A stretch of 64,000 nt of DNA, taken from positions 1,144,287-1,208,286 of the forward strand of contig LT599022.1 in assembly GCA_900079695.1 (NCBI GenBank). Reading direction: 5' to 3'. Every line of letters begins with the position of its first letter. The stretch's first letter is position 1. Below, in pieces: positions 8,121 through 16,767 of the stretch. This DNA comes from an uncultured Alphaproteobacteria bacterium (GTDB lineage: Bacteria > Pseudomonadota > Alphaproteobacteria > Rhodospirillales > Rhodospirillaceae). Position numbers and translations under genes: made by a program. The notes beneath the pieces are model-generated. The model saw nothing but the letters and a program-made list of their open reading frames with translations. It made no database searches and had not been told where the DNA came from.

Positions 8121-9593
8121 ATGACGTTCGAAGAGCTTGGGCTCGAGCCCAACACCCTCAAAGCCATCGCCGAGATGGGCTACACCACCCCCACCCCGAT
8201 CCAGGAGCAGGCGATCGGCCTGGTGCTGATGGGGCGCGACGTGATGGGCATCGCCCAGACCGGCACCGGCAAGACCGGCTGCTACACCCTGCCGATGATC
8301 GACATCCTCTCCAACGGCCGCGCCCGGGCGCGGATGCCGCGGTCGCTGATCCTCGCGCCGACGCGCGAGCTCGCGGCGCAGGTGGCGGAGAATTTCGAGC
8401 AGTACGGCAAGTACCACAAACTCTCGATGGCGCTCCTGATCGGCGGCGAAAGCTTCGGCGACCAGGAACGCGCCCTCGACCGCGGCGTCGACGTGCTGAT
8501 CGCCACCCCCGGCCGGATGATCGACCTGTTCGAGCGCGGACGCATCCTGCTGTCCGACGTCAAGGTCCTGGTGATCGACGAGGCCGACCGGATGCTCGAC
8601 ATGGGGTTCATTCCCGACGTCGAGCGAATCCTCGGCTGGTTGCCGCCGCTGCGGCAGACGCTGCTGTTCTCGGCGACCATGGCCCCCGAGATCAAGCGCC
8701 TCGCCGACCGGTTCCTCTCGAACCCGAAACTGGTGTCGGTGGCGCCGCCCGCCTCGCCGGCGGAATCGGTGACCCAGTCGATGGTGATCGTCGACCCGCG
8801 CGACAAGCGCGAGGCGCTGCGCGCGCTGATCAAGTCGGAAGAGGTGGCCAACGCCTTCATCTTCTGCAACCGCAAGCGCGACGTCGCGGTGCTGTTCCGC
8901 TCCCTCGAACGCCACGGCTTCTCGGTCGGGCAGCTCCACGGCGACATGCCGCAGTCGATGCGCACCGAAACCCTCGACCAGTTCCGCAAGGGCGAGATCA
9001 AGCTGCTGGTCTGCTCCGACGTCGCCGCGCGCGGACTCGACATCGCCGACGTGTCGCACGTCTTCAATTTCGACGTGCCGAGCCACGCCGAGGATTACGT
9101 TCATCGCATCGGCCGCACCGGCCGCGCCGGCCGCGAGGGCCGGGCGCTCACCATCGCCGCCCCCGAGGACGGCAAGTACGTGGCCGCGATTCAGAAGCTG
9201 ATCGGCAAGGACATCCCGGTGGTCGCGATCGGCGACGCCGCGCCGCTCGCCCTCGACGAGAGCGAGCGCAAGGGCCGCAGCCGCGGCCGCGGCAAACCGG
9301 AGGCGAAGCCCCGCGAGACGCGGGCCGAACCGAAGGCGGAAAAATCGAAGGCCGAGAAACCGAAGACCGAGCGCAAGCCGGAGACCGAGCGCAAGCCGGA
9401 GGCCGAGGCCAAGCCCGAGGGCGAGCGACGCAGCCGCCCCGAGCGCGAGCGCGAACGGGAGCCGAAGCGCGGACGCCGCGGGCGCGGCAACCTGCCGGCG
9501 GACGAAGTCGCCGAGATGGATCACGGCGACGACGTTCTCGCTTTCGGCGGGCATACCCCGAGCTTCCTGCTGCGGGATCCGTTCGCCAAATAA
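8121..9593 (+). CDS. DEAD-box RNA helicase, RhlE-like
   Basis: An ATP-dependent RNA helicase of 490 residues. Motifs in order: Q motif around Gln28 (PTPIQEQAI), Walker A AQTGTGKT at 45-52, PTREL near 80, TPGR near 129-132, DEAD at 153-156, SAT at 184-186, then FCNRKR, CSDVAARGLDI and HRIGRTGRAGREG in the second RecA lobe. After about residue 385 the tail is highly charged and repetitive (ERKPETERKPE type, then RPERERERE), probably an unstructured RNA-binding extension. Likely roles are ribosome assembly or RNA turnover in the cold. Confidence 0.95.
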   Translation: MTFEELGLEPNTLKAIAEMGYTTPTPIQEQAIGLVLMGRDVMGIAQTGTGKTGCYTLPMIDILSNGRARARMPRSLILAPTRELAAQVAENFEQYGKYHKLSMALLIGGESFGDQERALDRGVDVLIATPGRMIDLFERGRILLSDVKVLVIDEADRMLDMGFIPDVERILGWLPPLRQTLLFSATMAPEIKRLADRFLSNPKLVSVAPPASPAESVTQSMVIVDPRDKREALRALIKSEEVANAFIFCNRKRDVAVLFRSLERHGFSVGQLHGDMPQSMRTETLDQFRKGEIKLLVCSDVAARGLDIADVSHVFNFDVPSHAEDYVHRIGRTGRAGREGRALTIAAPEDGKYVAAIQKLIGKDIPVVAIGDAAPLALDESERKGRSRGRGKPEAKPRETRAEPKAEKSKAEKPKTERKPETERKPEAEAKPEGERRSRPEREREREPKRGRRGRGNLPADEVAEMDHGDDVLAFGGHTPSFLLRDPFAK

Positions 9594-9633
9594 GTTGCGT
9601 CGCACCTGAGACCGGCTTGTTTTGAGGTTCGTC

Positions 9634-10440
9634 GTGAAACGTTCAGTCGAATTGAGCCTGTGCGCCCTCGGGTTCGCCCTGATCGGGTGTTCCCAGAGCT
9701 ACTCGCCGCAAACCTATTCCACCGCTGCGGTGCAGCAGGTCAACAAGGTGGAGACCGGCCTGGTCGTCGGCTTCCGCCAGGTGCGGATCAGCGCCAGCGG
9801 CACCGTCGGCGCCGTCACCGGCGGCGCGGCGGGCGGCGTGCTCGGCTCGCGTTCGAGCACGGTGGGCATCGATTCCGCCCTCGGCACCGTCGGGGGCACC
9901 GCGATCGGCACGATCATCGGCACCACCGTCGAGCACGTGTCGTCGGATACCTACGGCTGGGAATACATCGTCCGGAAATCGAACGGCGACCTTCTCTCGG
10001 TCACCCAGAGCGAGGAGGCGCCGCTGCCGCTCGGCCAGAAGGTGCTGGTGATCGCCGGCAACCAGGCGCGCATCGTCCCCGACTATTCGGTCGACGTGCC
10101 CGAGCCGAAGCCCGAAGCGAAGCCGGAGGCCAAGCCCGCCGAGCCGGTGCGCGCCGCGCCGACCCTGGTGCCGGAGACCCACCGCATCGCCCGCCCCGCC
10201 GAACCGCCGCTGCTGGTGGTGCCGCTGTCCTCCGACTCCGCAGCGACGCCGCCCGCCCCGGCTCAGGCGCAACCGGCGGAGCCCGCCGTGGCGCAGCCGC
10301 AACCCGCACCGGAACCGGTGCAGCCCGCCGCGGCCGAACCCGAGCCGCAGCGCGACCCCCCGGACGAAGCGCAGCCCGCGGCCGCGCCGGATGCGGCGCC
10401 CGAAGCGTCGCAGGCGCCGGAAACCGCCGAGGCGCATTGA
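9634..10440 (+). CDS. Glycine-zipper outer-membrane lipoprotein, SlyB/Pcp-like
   Basis: A predicted lipoprotein of 268 residues. The lipobox LIGC ends near residue 19. A glycine-zipper stretch follows (GAVTGGAAGGVLGS, then GTVGGTAIGTIIGTTVE), as in SlyB/Pcp-type envelope proteins, and then a small beta-rich domain (WEYIVRKSNGDLLSVTQ, LGQKVLVI). From about residue 145 the protein is almost wholly proline, alanine and glutamate with PEAKP-like repeats, perhaps spanning the periplasm. GTG at 9634 with GAGG upstream is preferred to the TTG at 9622. The exact role is unknown. Confidence 0.75.
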   Translation: MKRSVELSLCALGFALIGCSQSYSPQTYSTAAVQQVNKVETGLVVGFRQVRISASGTVGAVTGGAAGGVLGSRSSTVGIDSALGTVGGTAIGTIIGTTVEHVSSDTYGWEYIVRKSNGDLLSVTQSEEAPLPLGQKVLVIAGNQARIVPDYSVDVPEPKPEAKPEAKPAEPVRAAPTLVPETHRIARPAEPPLLVVPLSSDSAATPPAPAQAQPAEPAVAQPQPAPEPVQPAAAEPEPQRDPPDEAQPAAAPDAAPEASQAPETAEAH

Positions 10441-10470
10441 TCCCCACGGCGCCAACGGCCGAGATGCGGA

Positions 10471-10493
10471 AAATCCGGCCGGAGATCCCGGCC
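10471..10493 (-). terminator. Possible intrinsic terminator of the ferredoxin gene
   Basis: On the minus strand GGCCGG, a 5-nt loop and CCGGCC form a short GC stem followed by GGATTTT just after the ferredoxin stop. The lipoprotein gene converges from the other side. The U run is short, so this is a weak call. Confidence 0.35.
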
Positions 10494-10494
10494 G

Positions 10495-10746
10495 TCAGGC
10501 GGCGGCGAGTTTCGCCGCCTTTTCCTTGAGCGCCGCAAACGTCTCGACATGCTCCGGGTCCGGGCCGATCGCGTCGGCGGGGCAGACGAGACGGCACTGC
10601 GGCTCGTCGAAGCGGCCGACACACTCGGTGCAGCGCTCCGGATCGACCGCGAAGGCGTCCTCCCCTTCGGAAATCGCCGCGTTCGGGCACTCCATCTCGC
10701 AGGCCCCGCAGAACACGCAGCTCGCTGCCGAAATCGTCATCGCCAT
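10495..10746 (-). CDS. 2[4Fe-4S] ferredoxin, YfhL/Alvin-type
   Basis: A small electron carrier of 83 residues. It has two cluster motifs: Cys10, 13, 16, 20 (CVFCGACEMECP) and Cys39, 42, 51, 55 with the longer CX2CX8CX3C spacing. That second spacing is typical of the Allochromatium/YfhL ferredoxin type, which works at very low potential. ATG at 10746 is the upstream-most ATG; ATG at 10740 is also possible. It lies head-to-head with korAB, whose product needs just such a ferredoxin, so it is the likely partner. Confidence 0.9.
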   Translation of the reverse strand: MAMTISAASCVFCGACEMECPNAAISEGEDAFAVDPERCTECVGRFDEPQCRLVCPADAIGPDPEHVETFAALKEKAAKLAAA

Positions 10747-10965
10747 GATCGTCAATCCGAAAAATTCGCGTTTCGGCGCGGCACACTAGCCGATCCGACG
10801 AAATAACGGAAGCGGCGATTCCGCAAGGGTTGCCGAGTCCCCGAATCCGTTCTACACCAGAACACAAACATCGGGCGAATCAGACCCGGAACGGCCGCCA
10901 AAGGCGGGAGGAACGTCAGCACAGCGTCAGTTTCGTCATCAGTTGCAGCGCACGGCAGGAGATCC

Positions 10966-12690
10966 ATGTCCCATCATGTATTGTCTCTGGCCATGACCGG
11001 TTCCGGCGGCGCCGGTGTCATGACCGTTGGTCAAATTCTCGTCGACGCGGCGGCGCGCGCGGGCTGGTACGGCCTCTTCCGCCGCTCCCTCGGCCCGCAG
11101 ATCCGCGGCGGCGAATCCGCGGCCCTGCTGCGGTTCGGCAACCGGCCGATCCTCAACCACGGCGATTCCTTCGATCTCCTGCTCGCCTACGACTGGGGCA
11201 ACATCACCCGGTTCGCCGCCGAACTGCCGCTCCGCCCCGACAGCGTCGTGCTGTTCGACCCGGACGCCGGCGACGTGCCCGAAGTGATCGAGCGCACCGA
11301 CGCCCGCTGCGTCGCGGTGCCGCTGGCGCAAACCGCGAAATCCGCTCCCGGCACCCGCGCCAACATGATCGGCCTCGGCCTGGTGGCGCGCGCCCTCGGT
11401 CTCGTGCCCGAAGACCTCAAGAGCGAACTCGAACGCGCTCTCGGCGACAAGGGCCAAGAGATCCTCGATCATTCGCTTCAGGGGCTCGCGCTCGGCGCGG
11501 AGCTCGGCGCCGCCCTGCCCGCCAACATCTGGCCCGCGGTCGAACGGCCCGCGCCGCTTTCGGCGCCGCGCTGGTCGATCACCGGCAACGAGGCCGCGGG
11601 CATGGGCGCGATCCGCGGCGGCGTGCGCTTCGTCGCCGCCTATCCGATCACCCCGTCCACCGAAATCCTCGAATGGCTCGCCCCCAACCTCACCCGCGTC
11701 GGCGGCAAGCTGGTGCAGGTGGAGGACGAACTCGCCTCGGTCAACATGATCGTCGGCGCGTCGTTCGGCGGCGTGCCTTCGCTCACCGCCACCTCCGGCC
11801 CCGGTCTGTCGCTGATGCTCGAAGGCCTGGGCATGGCGGTCGCCGCCGAGTTCCCGATCACCGTGATCGACGTGCAGCGCGGCGGACCGTCCACCGGCAT
11901 CCCCACCAAGTCCGAGCAGAGCGACTTCAACATCGCCGTCTACGGCATGCACGGCGACGCGCCGCACATCGTCTGCGCCCCCACCTCGATCCCCGACTGT
12001 CTCTCGACCGTGCAGTGGGCGGTGTCGGCGGCGGAGGCGGCGCAGTGCCCGGCGATCGTGCTCTCGGACCAGAACATGGGCCAGTCGCGCGCGATCGTCG
12101 ACCCGCCCCGGGCGGGCGGGCCGGTGGCCGAGCGCCGCCTCGCCGACCTCGCCGACGGCGGCGCCTACAAACGCTATGCGCTCACCAACGACGGCGTCTC
12201 GCCGATGGCGGTGCCGGGCATGGCGGGCGGCGAATACACCGCCGACGGCCTCGCCCACAACGAGCGGGGAACGCCCTCGACCCAGGCCGCCGACCATCAG
12301 AGCCAGCTCGACAAGCGCCTGCGCAAGCTCGAAACCCTCGACTGCGAGACGGTGTGGGCGGAAACCGAGGGCGACGGCCCGGTCGCGGTGATCGCATGGG
12401 GCTCGCTCACCGAGGCGGCGCGCGAGGCGGTGCGGCGCGCGAACGGCGCGGCGCGGCTGATCGGCGTGCGGGTGATTCTGCCGCTGCAGCCCGAGGCGAT
12501 GGCCGAGGCGCTCAAGGGCGCGACCAAGGTCCTGGTCGTCGAGCAGAACCACGGCGCGCAGTTCCACCACTTCCTCAAGGGGCACTACGACCTCCCCGCG
12601 ACGGTGGAGAGCCTCCACCGCCCCGGTCCGTTGCCGATCCGCCCGGTCGAGATCCTGGCGGCGATCAACTCGCTGAAGGGAGACGCATGA
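10966..12690 (+). CDS. korA: 2-oxoacid:ferredoxin oxidoreductase, fused gamma-alpha subunit
   Basis: A 574-residue subunit of a CoA-dependent 2-oxoacid oxidoreductase, most like 2-oxoglutarate:ferredoxin oxidoreductase. The gamma domain covers about residues 1-185 (GSGGAGVMTVGQIL near the start, then LGPQIRGGESAALLRFG). The alpha domain starts near GNEAAGMGAIRGGVRFVAAY and includes VQVEDELASVNMIVGASFGG. ATG at 10966 has AGGAGA upstream. Its stop overlaps the korB start (ATGA). The enzyme converts 2-oxoglutarate and CoA to succinyl-CoA, reducing ferredoxin, or runs in reverse for CO2 fixation; the direction cannot be told here. Confidence 0.93.
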   Translation: MSHHVLSLAMTGSGGAGVMTVGQILVDAAARAGWYGLFRRSLGPQIRGGESAALLRFGNRPILNHGDSFDLLLAYDWGNITRFAAELPLRPDSVVLFDPDAGDVPEVIERTDARCVAVPLAQTAKSAPGTRANMIGLGLVARALGLVPEDLKSELERALGDKGQEILDHSLQGLALGAELGAALPANIWPAVERPAPLSAPRWSITGNEAAGMGAIRGGVRFVAAYPITPSTEILEWLAPNLTRVGGKLVQVEDELASVNMIVGASFGGVPSLTATSGPGLSLMLEGLGMAVAAEFPITVIDVQRGGPSTGIPTKSEQSDFNIAVYGMHGDAPHIVCAPTSIPDCLSTVQWAVSAAEAAQCPAIVLSDQNMGQSRAIVDPPRAGGPVAERRLADLADGGAYKRYALTNDGVSPMAVPGMAGGEYTADGLAHNERGTPSTQAADHQSQLDKRLRKLETLDCETVWAETEGDGPVAVIAWGSLTEAAREAVRRANGAARLIGVRVILPLQPEAMAEALKGATKVLVVEQNHGAQFHHFLKGHYDLPATVESLHRPGPLPIRPVEILAAINSLKGDA

Positions 12691-13523
12691 TGAACCAGGT
12701 CCTCGCCCCCGAAGCCGACTTCACCGACTACAAATCCGACGTCACCCCGGTGTGGTGCCCGGGCTGCGGCGACTACGCCGTCCTCTCGGCGATCACCAAG
12801 GCCCTCGCGGGCCTGGGGCTCGCGCGCGAGAACGTCGCGCTGATCTCGGGCATCGGCTGCTCGTCGCGCATCGCCGCCTACACCTCGGTCTACGGCTTCC
12901 ACGGCATCCACGGCCGCGCGCTGCCGATCGCCCAGGGGCTCAAGCTCGCCCGCCCCGAGATCACCGTGCTGTGCGCGGGCGGCGACGGCGACGGCTTCTC
13001 GATCGGCGGCAACCACTTCCTCCACGCCTGCCGCCGCAACCTCGACCTCACCTACATCGTCATGGACAACAACGTCTACGGCATGACCAAGGGTCAGGCT
13101 TCGCCCACCTCCGCCGCCGACTGGGCGGAGAGCAAGCTCACCCCGGAAGGTCCCGGCGTGCCGCCGTTCCAACCGCTCGACGTCGCGCTCGCGGCGGGGG
13201 CGAGCCACGTCGCGCGGTGCTTCTCGGGCAAGGTGCAGGCGCTCACCCAGACCATCGCCGAGGCGATCCGCCATCCCGGCTTCTCGTTCATCCAGGTGAT
13301 TTCGCCGTGCGTGACCTATCGCCCGGAGATGCGCCAATACAAGACCCTGGTGCACGAAAGCTTCACCGAGCCCTGCACCGACCGCCGCGAGGCGCGGCGG
13401 CGGCTGATCGACGACGACGGTTTTTCGCTCGGAACCCTGTTCAAATCCATCGAACCGTCCTATAAGCCTTCCCGTCACGAAACCGAGCCCCCGGACGAAC
13501 TGGAAAGGCAATTCGCCCTATGA
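12687..13523 (+). CDS. korB: 2-oxoacid:ferredoxin oxidoreductase, beta subunit
   Basis: The thiamine-diphosphate-binding subunit, 278 residues. GDGDGF at 99-104 with the downstream DNNVYGMTKGQ is the ThDP/Mg site. Cys24 and Cys27 (CPGCGDY), Cys58 (GIGCSS) and Cys208 (ISPCVTY) are placed to hold a [4Fe-4S] cluster, as in this family. ATG at 12687 overlaps the korA stop, with a second in-frame ATG right after. Its own stop overlaps the start of the rubrerythrin-like gene, so all three genes form one translationally coupled operon. Confidence 0.94.
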   Translation: MMNQVLAPEADFTDYKSDVTPVWCPGCGDYAVLSAITKALAGLGLARENVALISGIGCSSRIAAYTSVYGFHGIHGRALPIAQGLKLARPEITVLCAGGDGDGFSIGGNHFLHACRRNLDLTYIVMDNNVYGMTKGQASPTSAADWAESKLTPEGPGVPPFQPLDVALAAGASHVARCFSGKVQALTQTIAEAIRHPGFSFIQVISPCVTYRPEMRQYKTLVHESFTEPCTDRREARRRLIDDDGFSLGTLFKSIEPSYKPSRHETEPPDELERQFAL

Positions 13524-14017
13524 ATAGTCTGGAACTGTTCCTGGCGCACGCGCTTCGGCTCGAGGAGGATTCGGCCGTCCGTTACGACGAGATGGCCGAC
13601 GCCCTCTCGGTCCACCGCAAGAGCGAGGTCGCCCGCCTGTTCCGCAAGATGGCGCACTACTCGCGTCTGCATCTGGCCGAGGCCGAGCGGCGCGCCGCCG
13701 GTCTCGACATCCCGCGTCTCAAGCCGTGGGAATACCAGTGGCCGGGCGACGACAGCCCGGAGAACGCGCCGACCGAAGACGCGGACTATGCGATGAACGA
13801 CCGTGACGCGCTGCTTCTCGCCCTGGTCGGCGAGAGGGGCGCGCACGCGTTCTACAGCGGCATCGCCGCCGCCACCGCCGACGCGGAGATCCGCGCCGCC
13901 GCCGAGGAATTCGCCGCCGAGGAGTGCGGTCACGTCGCCCTCCTCGAAGACTGGCTGTCCCGCACCCCCGACACCGGTCCGGTCGTCGACCTGGACCCGC
14001 CCGCCGCGATCGCCTGA
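13520..14017 (+). CDS. Rubrerythrin/ferritin-like di-iron protein
   Basis: A 165-residue four-helix protein with the spaced Glu/His pattern of ferritin-like di-iron carboxylate proteins: LEEDSAVRYDEMAD, HLAEAE, GERGAHAFYSG and EECGHVALLEDW. There is no C-terminal rubredoxin domain. Likely roles are peroxide removal or iron handling. It overlaps korB by four bases, so it is made together with the oxygen-sensitive KorAB; protection of that enzyme is an inference from this coupling. Confidence 0.85.
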   Translation: MNSLELFLAHALRLEEDSAVRYDEMADALSVHRKSEVARLFRKMAHYSRLHLAEAERRAAGLDIPRLKPWEYQWPGDDSPENAPTEDADYAMNDRDALLLALVGERGAHAFYSGIAAATADAEIRAAAEEFAAEECGHVALLEDWLSRTPDTGPVVDLDPPAAIA

Positions 14018-14025
14018 AGGATTTC

Positions 14026-14045
14026 GGGCGCTCCGGCGCTTTTTT
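14026..14045 (+). terminator. Weak intrinsic-terminator-like hairpin after the kor operon
   Basis: GCGC, a TCCG loop and GCGC (14028-14039) are followed by six Ts, ten bases after the rubrerythrin-like stop. The stem is only four GC pairs, extended by a possible G-T pair. The lrgA ribosome site lies just inside the T run, so it would only partly separate the two units. Confidence 0.35.
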
Positions 14046-14058
14046 GGAGACGTTCGCC

Positions 14059-14418
14059 GTGCTTGGCGCCGTCACGTTGCTTCTGCTCTGTCAGCTCGCC
14101 GGAGAGGTTCTGGTGCGGCTGATCGGTCTGCCGGTGCCCGGTCCGGTGCTCGGCATGATCTTCCTGTTCCTCTACCTGCTGGCCCGCCACCACGTTCCCG
14201 AAGCGGTGGAGCGGGTGAGCAACCGCCTTCTCGACCATCTCTCGCTGATGTTCGTGCCCGCGGGCGTGGGCGTGATCCAGTACGCCGCGCGGATCGAGGA
14301 CGCATGGTTGGCGATCGCCGCGTCGGTGATCGGCGGCACGGTGATCGCGATCGCCGCCACCGCGTGGATCCTCCAGCGCCTGCTGCCGCCCGCGCCCGAG
14401 CCGCCGGAGGAATCATGA
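14059..14418 (+). CDS. lrgA: CidA/LrgA family membrane protein
   Basis: A 119-residue holin-like membrane protein with four predicted helices, including the family signature LIGLPVPGPVLGMIFLFLYL and the later SLMFVPAGVGVIQY. It pairs with LrgB; in other bacteria the pair acts in pyruvate or short-acid transport and in murein hydrolase control. GTG at 14059 is favoured because GGAGA sits nine bases upstream and the first helix begins there. Longer in-frame openings upstream overlap the rubrerythrin-like gene. Stop and lrgB start overlap (ATGA). Confidence 0.9.
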   Translation: MLGAVTLLLLCQLAGEVLVRLIGLPVPGPVLGMIFLFLYLLARHHVPEAVERVSNRLLDHLSLMFVPAGVGVIQYAARIEDAWLAIAASVIGGTVIAIAATAWILQRLLPPAPEPPEES

Positions 14419-15149
14419 GCGAGCCCGACTACGCCCGCCTGTGGGTCTACCTCGCTTCCGCGCCGCTGTTCTGGCTGACCCTGACGCTGGCGGTGTTCCA
14501 GGCGCTCAACTGGGTGTTCGTGAGAAGCCGCAGGATGCCGCTCCTCAACCCGGTGCTGTGGAGCATCGTCGTCCTCGGCGGCCTGCTGACCCTTACCGGA
14601 ACCGGCTATTCCAGCTATTTCGAGGGCGCGCAGTTCATCCACTTCCTCCTCGGGCCCGCCACCGTGGCGCTGGCGGTGCCGCTCTACCGCCAGTTCGACC
14701 AGGTGCGGCGCTCGCTCGTCGCCCTCGGCGTCGCCCTGCCCGCCGGGTGCGTGATCGCCGCGGGCGCGGCGGTCGGCCTCGCCGGGCTGCTTGGGGCGGA
14801 TCGCGCCACCCTGGTGTCGCTGTCGCCGAAGTCGGTGACCACGCCGATCGCGATGGGCGTCTCCGAAGCCCTCGGCGGCGTGCCGTCGCTCACCGCGGTG
14901 TTCGTGATCCTCACCGGCGTCACCGGCGCGGTGACCGCGGCGGCGACCTACCGTATCCTGAAGATCCGCGATCCGCGCGCGATGGGCTTCGGCCTCGGGC
15001 TCGCCGCCCACGGCCTCGGCACCGCGCGCGCCTTCCAGTTCGGCGAGACCGCGGGCGCGTTCGCGGGCATGGCGATCGGCCTCAACGGCCTCGCCACCGC
15101 GGTGCTGCTGCCGATCCTGTTGCCGATGATGCTGGCGCTGCTCGACTAG
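14415..15149 (+). CDS. lrgB: CidB/LrgB family membrane protein
   Basis: A 244-residue polytopic membrane protein of the LrgB family. Signatures are LGPATVALAVPLYRQ, then SLSPKSVTTPIAMGVSEALGG and AAHGLGTARAFQFGE. The length is usual for the family. It is translationally coupled to lrgA, and the esterase gene starts eight bases after its stop. The pair is reported to export or import pyruvate and similar acids, or to modulate autolysis; the sequence does not decide between them. Confidence 0.93.
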   Translation: MSEPDYARLWVYLASAPLFWLTLTLAVFQALNWVFVRSRRMPLLNPVLWSIVVLGGLLTLTGTGYSSYFEGAQFIHFLLGPATVALAVPLYRQFDQVRRSLVALGVALPAGCVIAAGAAVGLAGLLGADRATLVSLSPKSVTTPIAMGVSEALGGVPSLTAVFVILTGVTGAVTAAATYRILKIRDPRAMGFGLGLAAHGLGTARAFQFGETAGAFAGMAIGLNGLATAVLLPILLPMMLALLD

Positions 15150-15157
15150 GAGAGCCG

Positions 15158-15874
15158 ATGACCCGCTCCGGACTGCCGCTCGAAGGCGCGTTCTACCCCA
15201 CCCGCAACCTCGCTCCGGCGAAGTCGGTGGTGGTGTTCCTTCACGGCTACGGCGCCTCGGGCGACGACCTCATCGACTTTTCCGCCTTCCTCACCGGCAA
15301 CCTCCCCGATACCGCGTTCTACGCGCCGCACGCGCCCGACCCGTGCGAGATCGCGCCGTTCGGCTTCCAGTGGTTCAGCCTCGAAACCTACGATCCCGAC
15401 ATGCTGCGGCGCGACCCGCGCTCGCTGCCGCGCGCGCTCGAAGACATGGCCGAGGGTGCGAAGATCCATGCGGCGCTGCTCAACGACTATCTCTCGGCGG
15501 TGATGGAGCGTCACGGCATCGGCCCCGAGCGCCTCGGCGTGATCGGCTTCTCGCAAGGCACGATGATGGCGCTCGAAACCACGCTCCGGCGCGAGGTGCC
15601 GGTGGCGGCGGTGGTGGGATTCTCGGGCGCTCTGGTGGGCGCGTCGCGGCTTGCGCGCGAACTGCGCTGCCGCCCGCCGGTGCAGCTGATCCACGGCGAC
15701 GCCGACGAGATGGTGCCGTTCGGCGCGATGTCGCTCGCCCGGCACGCCCTCGCCGAGGCCGGGCTCGACGTTCGCAGCCATGCCTGCAAGGGCCTCGGCC
15801 ACGGCATCGACATGGCGGGAATGTTCGTCGCCCGCGACTTTCTCTTCCACCGCCTCGAAGCCGAACCGACATGA
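15158..15874 (+). CDS. Phospholipase/carboxylesterase family hydrolase
   Basis: A 238-residue cytoplasmic alpha/beta hydrolase of the acyl-protein thioesterase/carboxylesterase type. The oxyanion region is FLHGYGASGDDL, the nucleophile is Ser132 in GFSQGTMM, the acid is in HGDADEMVPF and the base in KGLGHGID. AGGAGAG precedes the ATG. The stop overlaps the start of the EamA gene by four bases. The substrate is unknown. Confidence 0.9.
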   Translation: MTRSGLPLEGAFYPTRNLAPAKSVVVFLHGYGASGDDLIDFSAFLTGNLPDTAFYAPHAPDPCEIAPFGFQWFSLETYDPDMLRRDPRSLPRALEDMAEGAKIHAALLNDYLSAVMERHGIGPERLGVIGFSQGTMMALETTLRREVPVAAVVGFSGALVGASRLARELRCRPPVQLIHGDADEMVPFGAMSLARHALAEAGLDVRSHACKGLGHGIDMAGMFVARDFLFHRLEAEPT

Positions 15875-16767
15875 CCGAGCGCCGCGCCACCCTGATCGGC
15901 GCGAGCACGATCCTGATGTTCGCGAGCCTGGCGCCGCTCGCGGTGGCGGCCGGGGAAATTCCGCCGTTCCAGATGGTGGCGATGGCGTTCGCCGTCGCGT
16001 TCGCGATCGGCCTGATCCTGCCGCTCGCGCGGGGGCGCTCGCTCGCGCCGGTGTTCCGCCAGCCGCCGCGGATCTGGGCACTCGGCGTCTACGGCCTGTT
16101 CGGCTACCACTTCGCCTACTTCACCGGCGTGCGCAACGCGCCGCCGGTCGACGCCAACCTCATCAACTACCTCTGGCCGCTGCTGATCGTGCTGGGTTCG
16201 GCGCTGCTCCCGGGACAGCGGCTGCGCTGGTTCCACGTCGGCGGCGCGGCGCTGGGGCTGGCGGGCTGCGCGGTTCTGGTGCTGGCCGCGCCGCGCCAGC
16301 CGGGCGCGGAAGGGTCGGCGCTCGGATACGGCGCGGCGGTCGCGGCGGCGCTGATCTGGTCGAGCTATTCGGTGATGAGCCGCCACGCCGGACACGTGCC
16401 GACCGACGCGGTCGGCGGCTTCTGCGGCGCCACCGCGCTGCTCGCGGCGGTCTGCCACGCCCTGACGGAAACCACGGTGTGGCCCGGAGCGGGCCAGATC
16501 CTCGCGGTGGTCGGCATGGGGCTGGGCCCGGTCGGGCTCGCCTTCTTCACCTGGGACCACGGCTGCAAGCACGGCGACATTCGCGTCCTCGGCGCGCTCG
16601 CCTACGCCACGCCGTTGCTGTCCACCGCCCTGATGATCGCCTGCGGCTTCGGAGCGGCGACGCCGAGGGTCGGCGTCGCCTGCGTGTTCATCGTCGGTGG
16701 AGCATGCCTGGCGACGCGGGACTTCTGGGCGCGAAACCCAGATGCCGGAGCATCGGCCGCCAGTTGA
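15871..16767 (+). CDS. EamA/DMT-family transporter, YddG-like
   Basis: A 298-residue inner-membrane exporter with about ten predicted helices in two EamA repeats. The segment YFTGVRNAPPVDANLINYLW and the second-repeat SSYSVMSR and WDHGCKHGDIRVLGALAY resemble the YddG group, which exports aromatic amino acids and similar metabolites. It begins inside the esterase stop codon. Its last 80 bases overlap the convergent DUF4405-type gene on the other strand. Confidence 0.88.
   Translation: MTERRATLIGASTILMFASLAPLAVAAGEIPPFQMVAMAFAVAFAIGLILPLARGRSLAPVFRQPPRIWALGVYGLFGYHFAYFTGVRNAPPVDANLINYLWPLLIVLGSALLPGQRLRWFHVGGAALGLAGCAVLVLAAPRQPGAEGSALGYGAAVAAALIWSSYSVMSRHAGHVPTDAVGGFCGATALLAAVCHALTETTVWPGAGQILAVVGMGLGPVGLAFFTWDHGCKHGDIRVLGALAYATPLLSTALMIACGFGAATPRVGVACVFIVGGACLATRDFWARNPDAGASAAS

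Noticed and set aside
9286-9480. Repetitive Lys/Glu/Arg codons in the helicase tail, considered as a DNA repeat element
   Set aside because: The repeats are in frame and encode a charged, unstructured tail typical of RhlE-like helicases, so they are protein low complexity, not a mobile or regulatory repeat.
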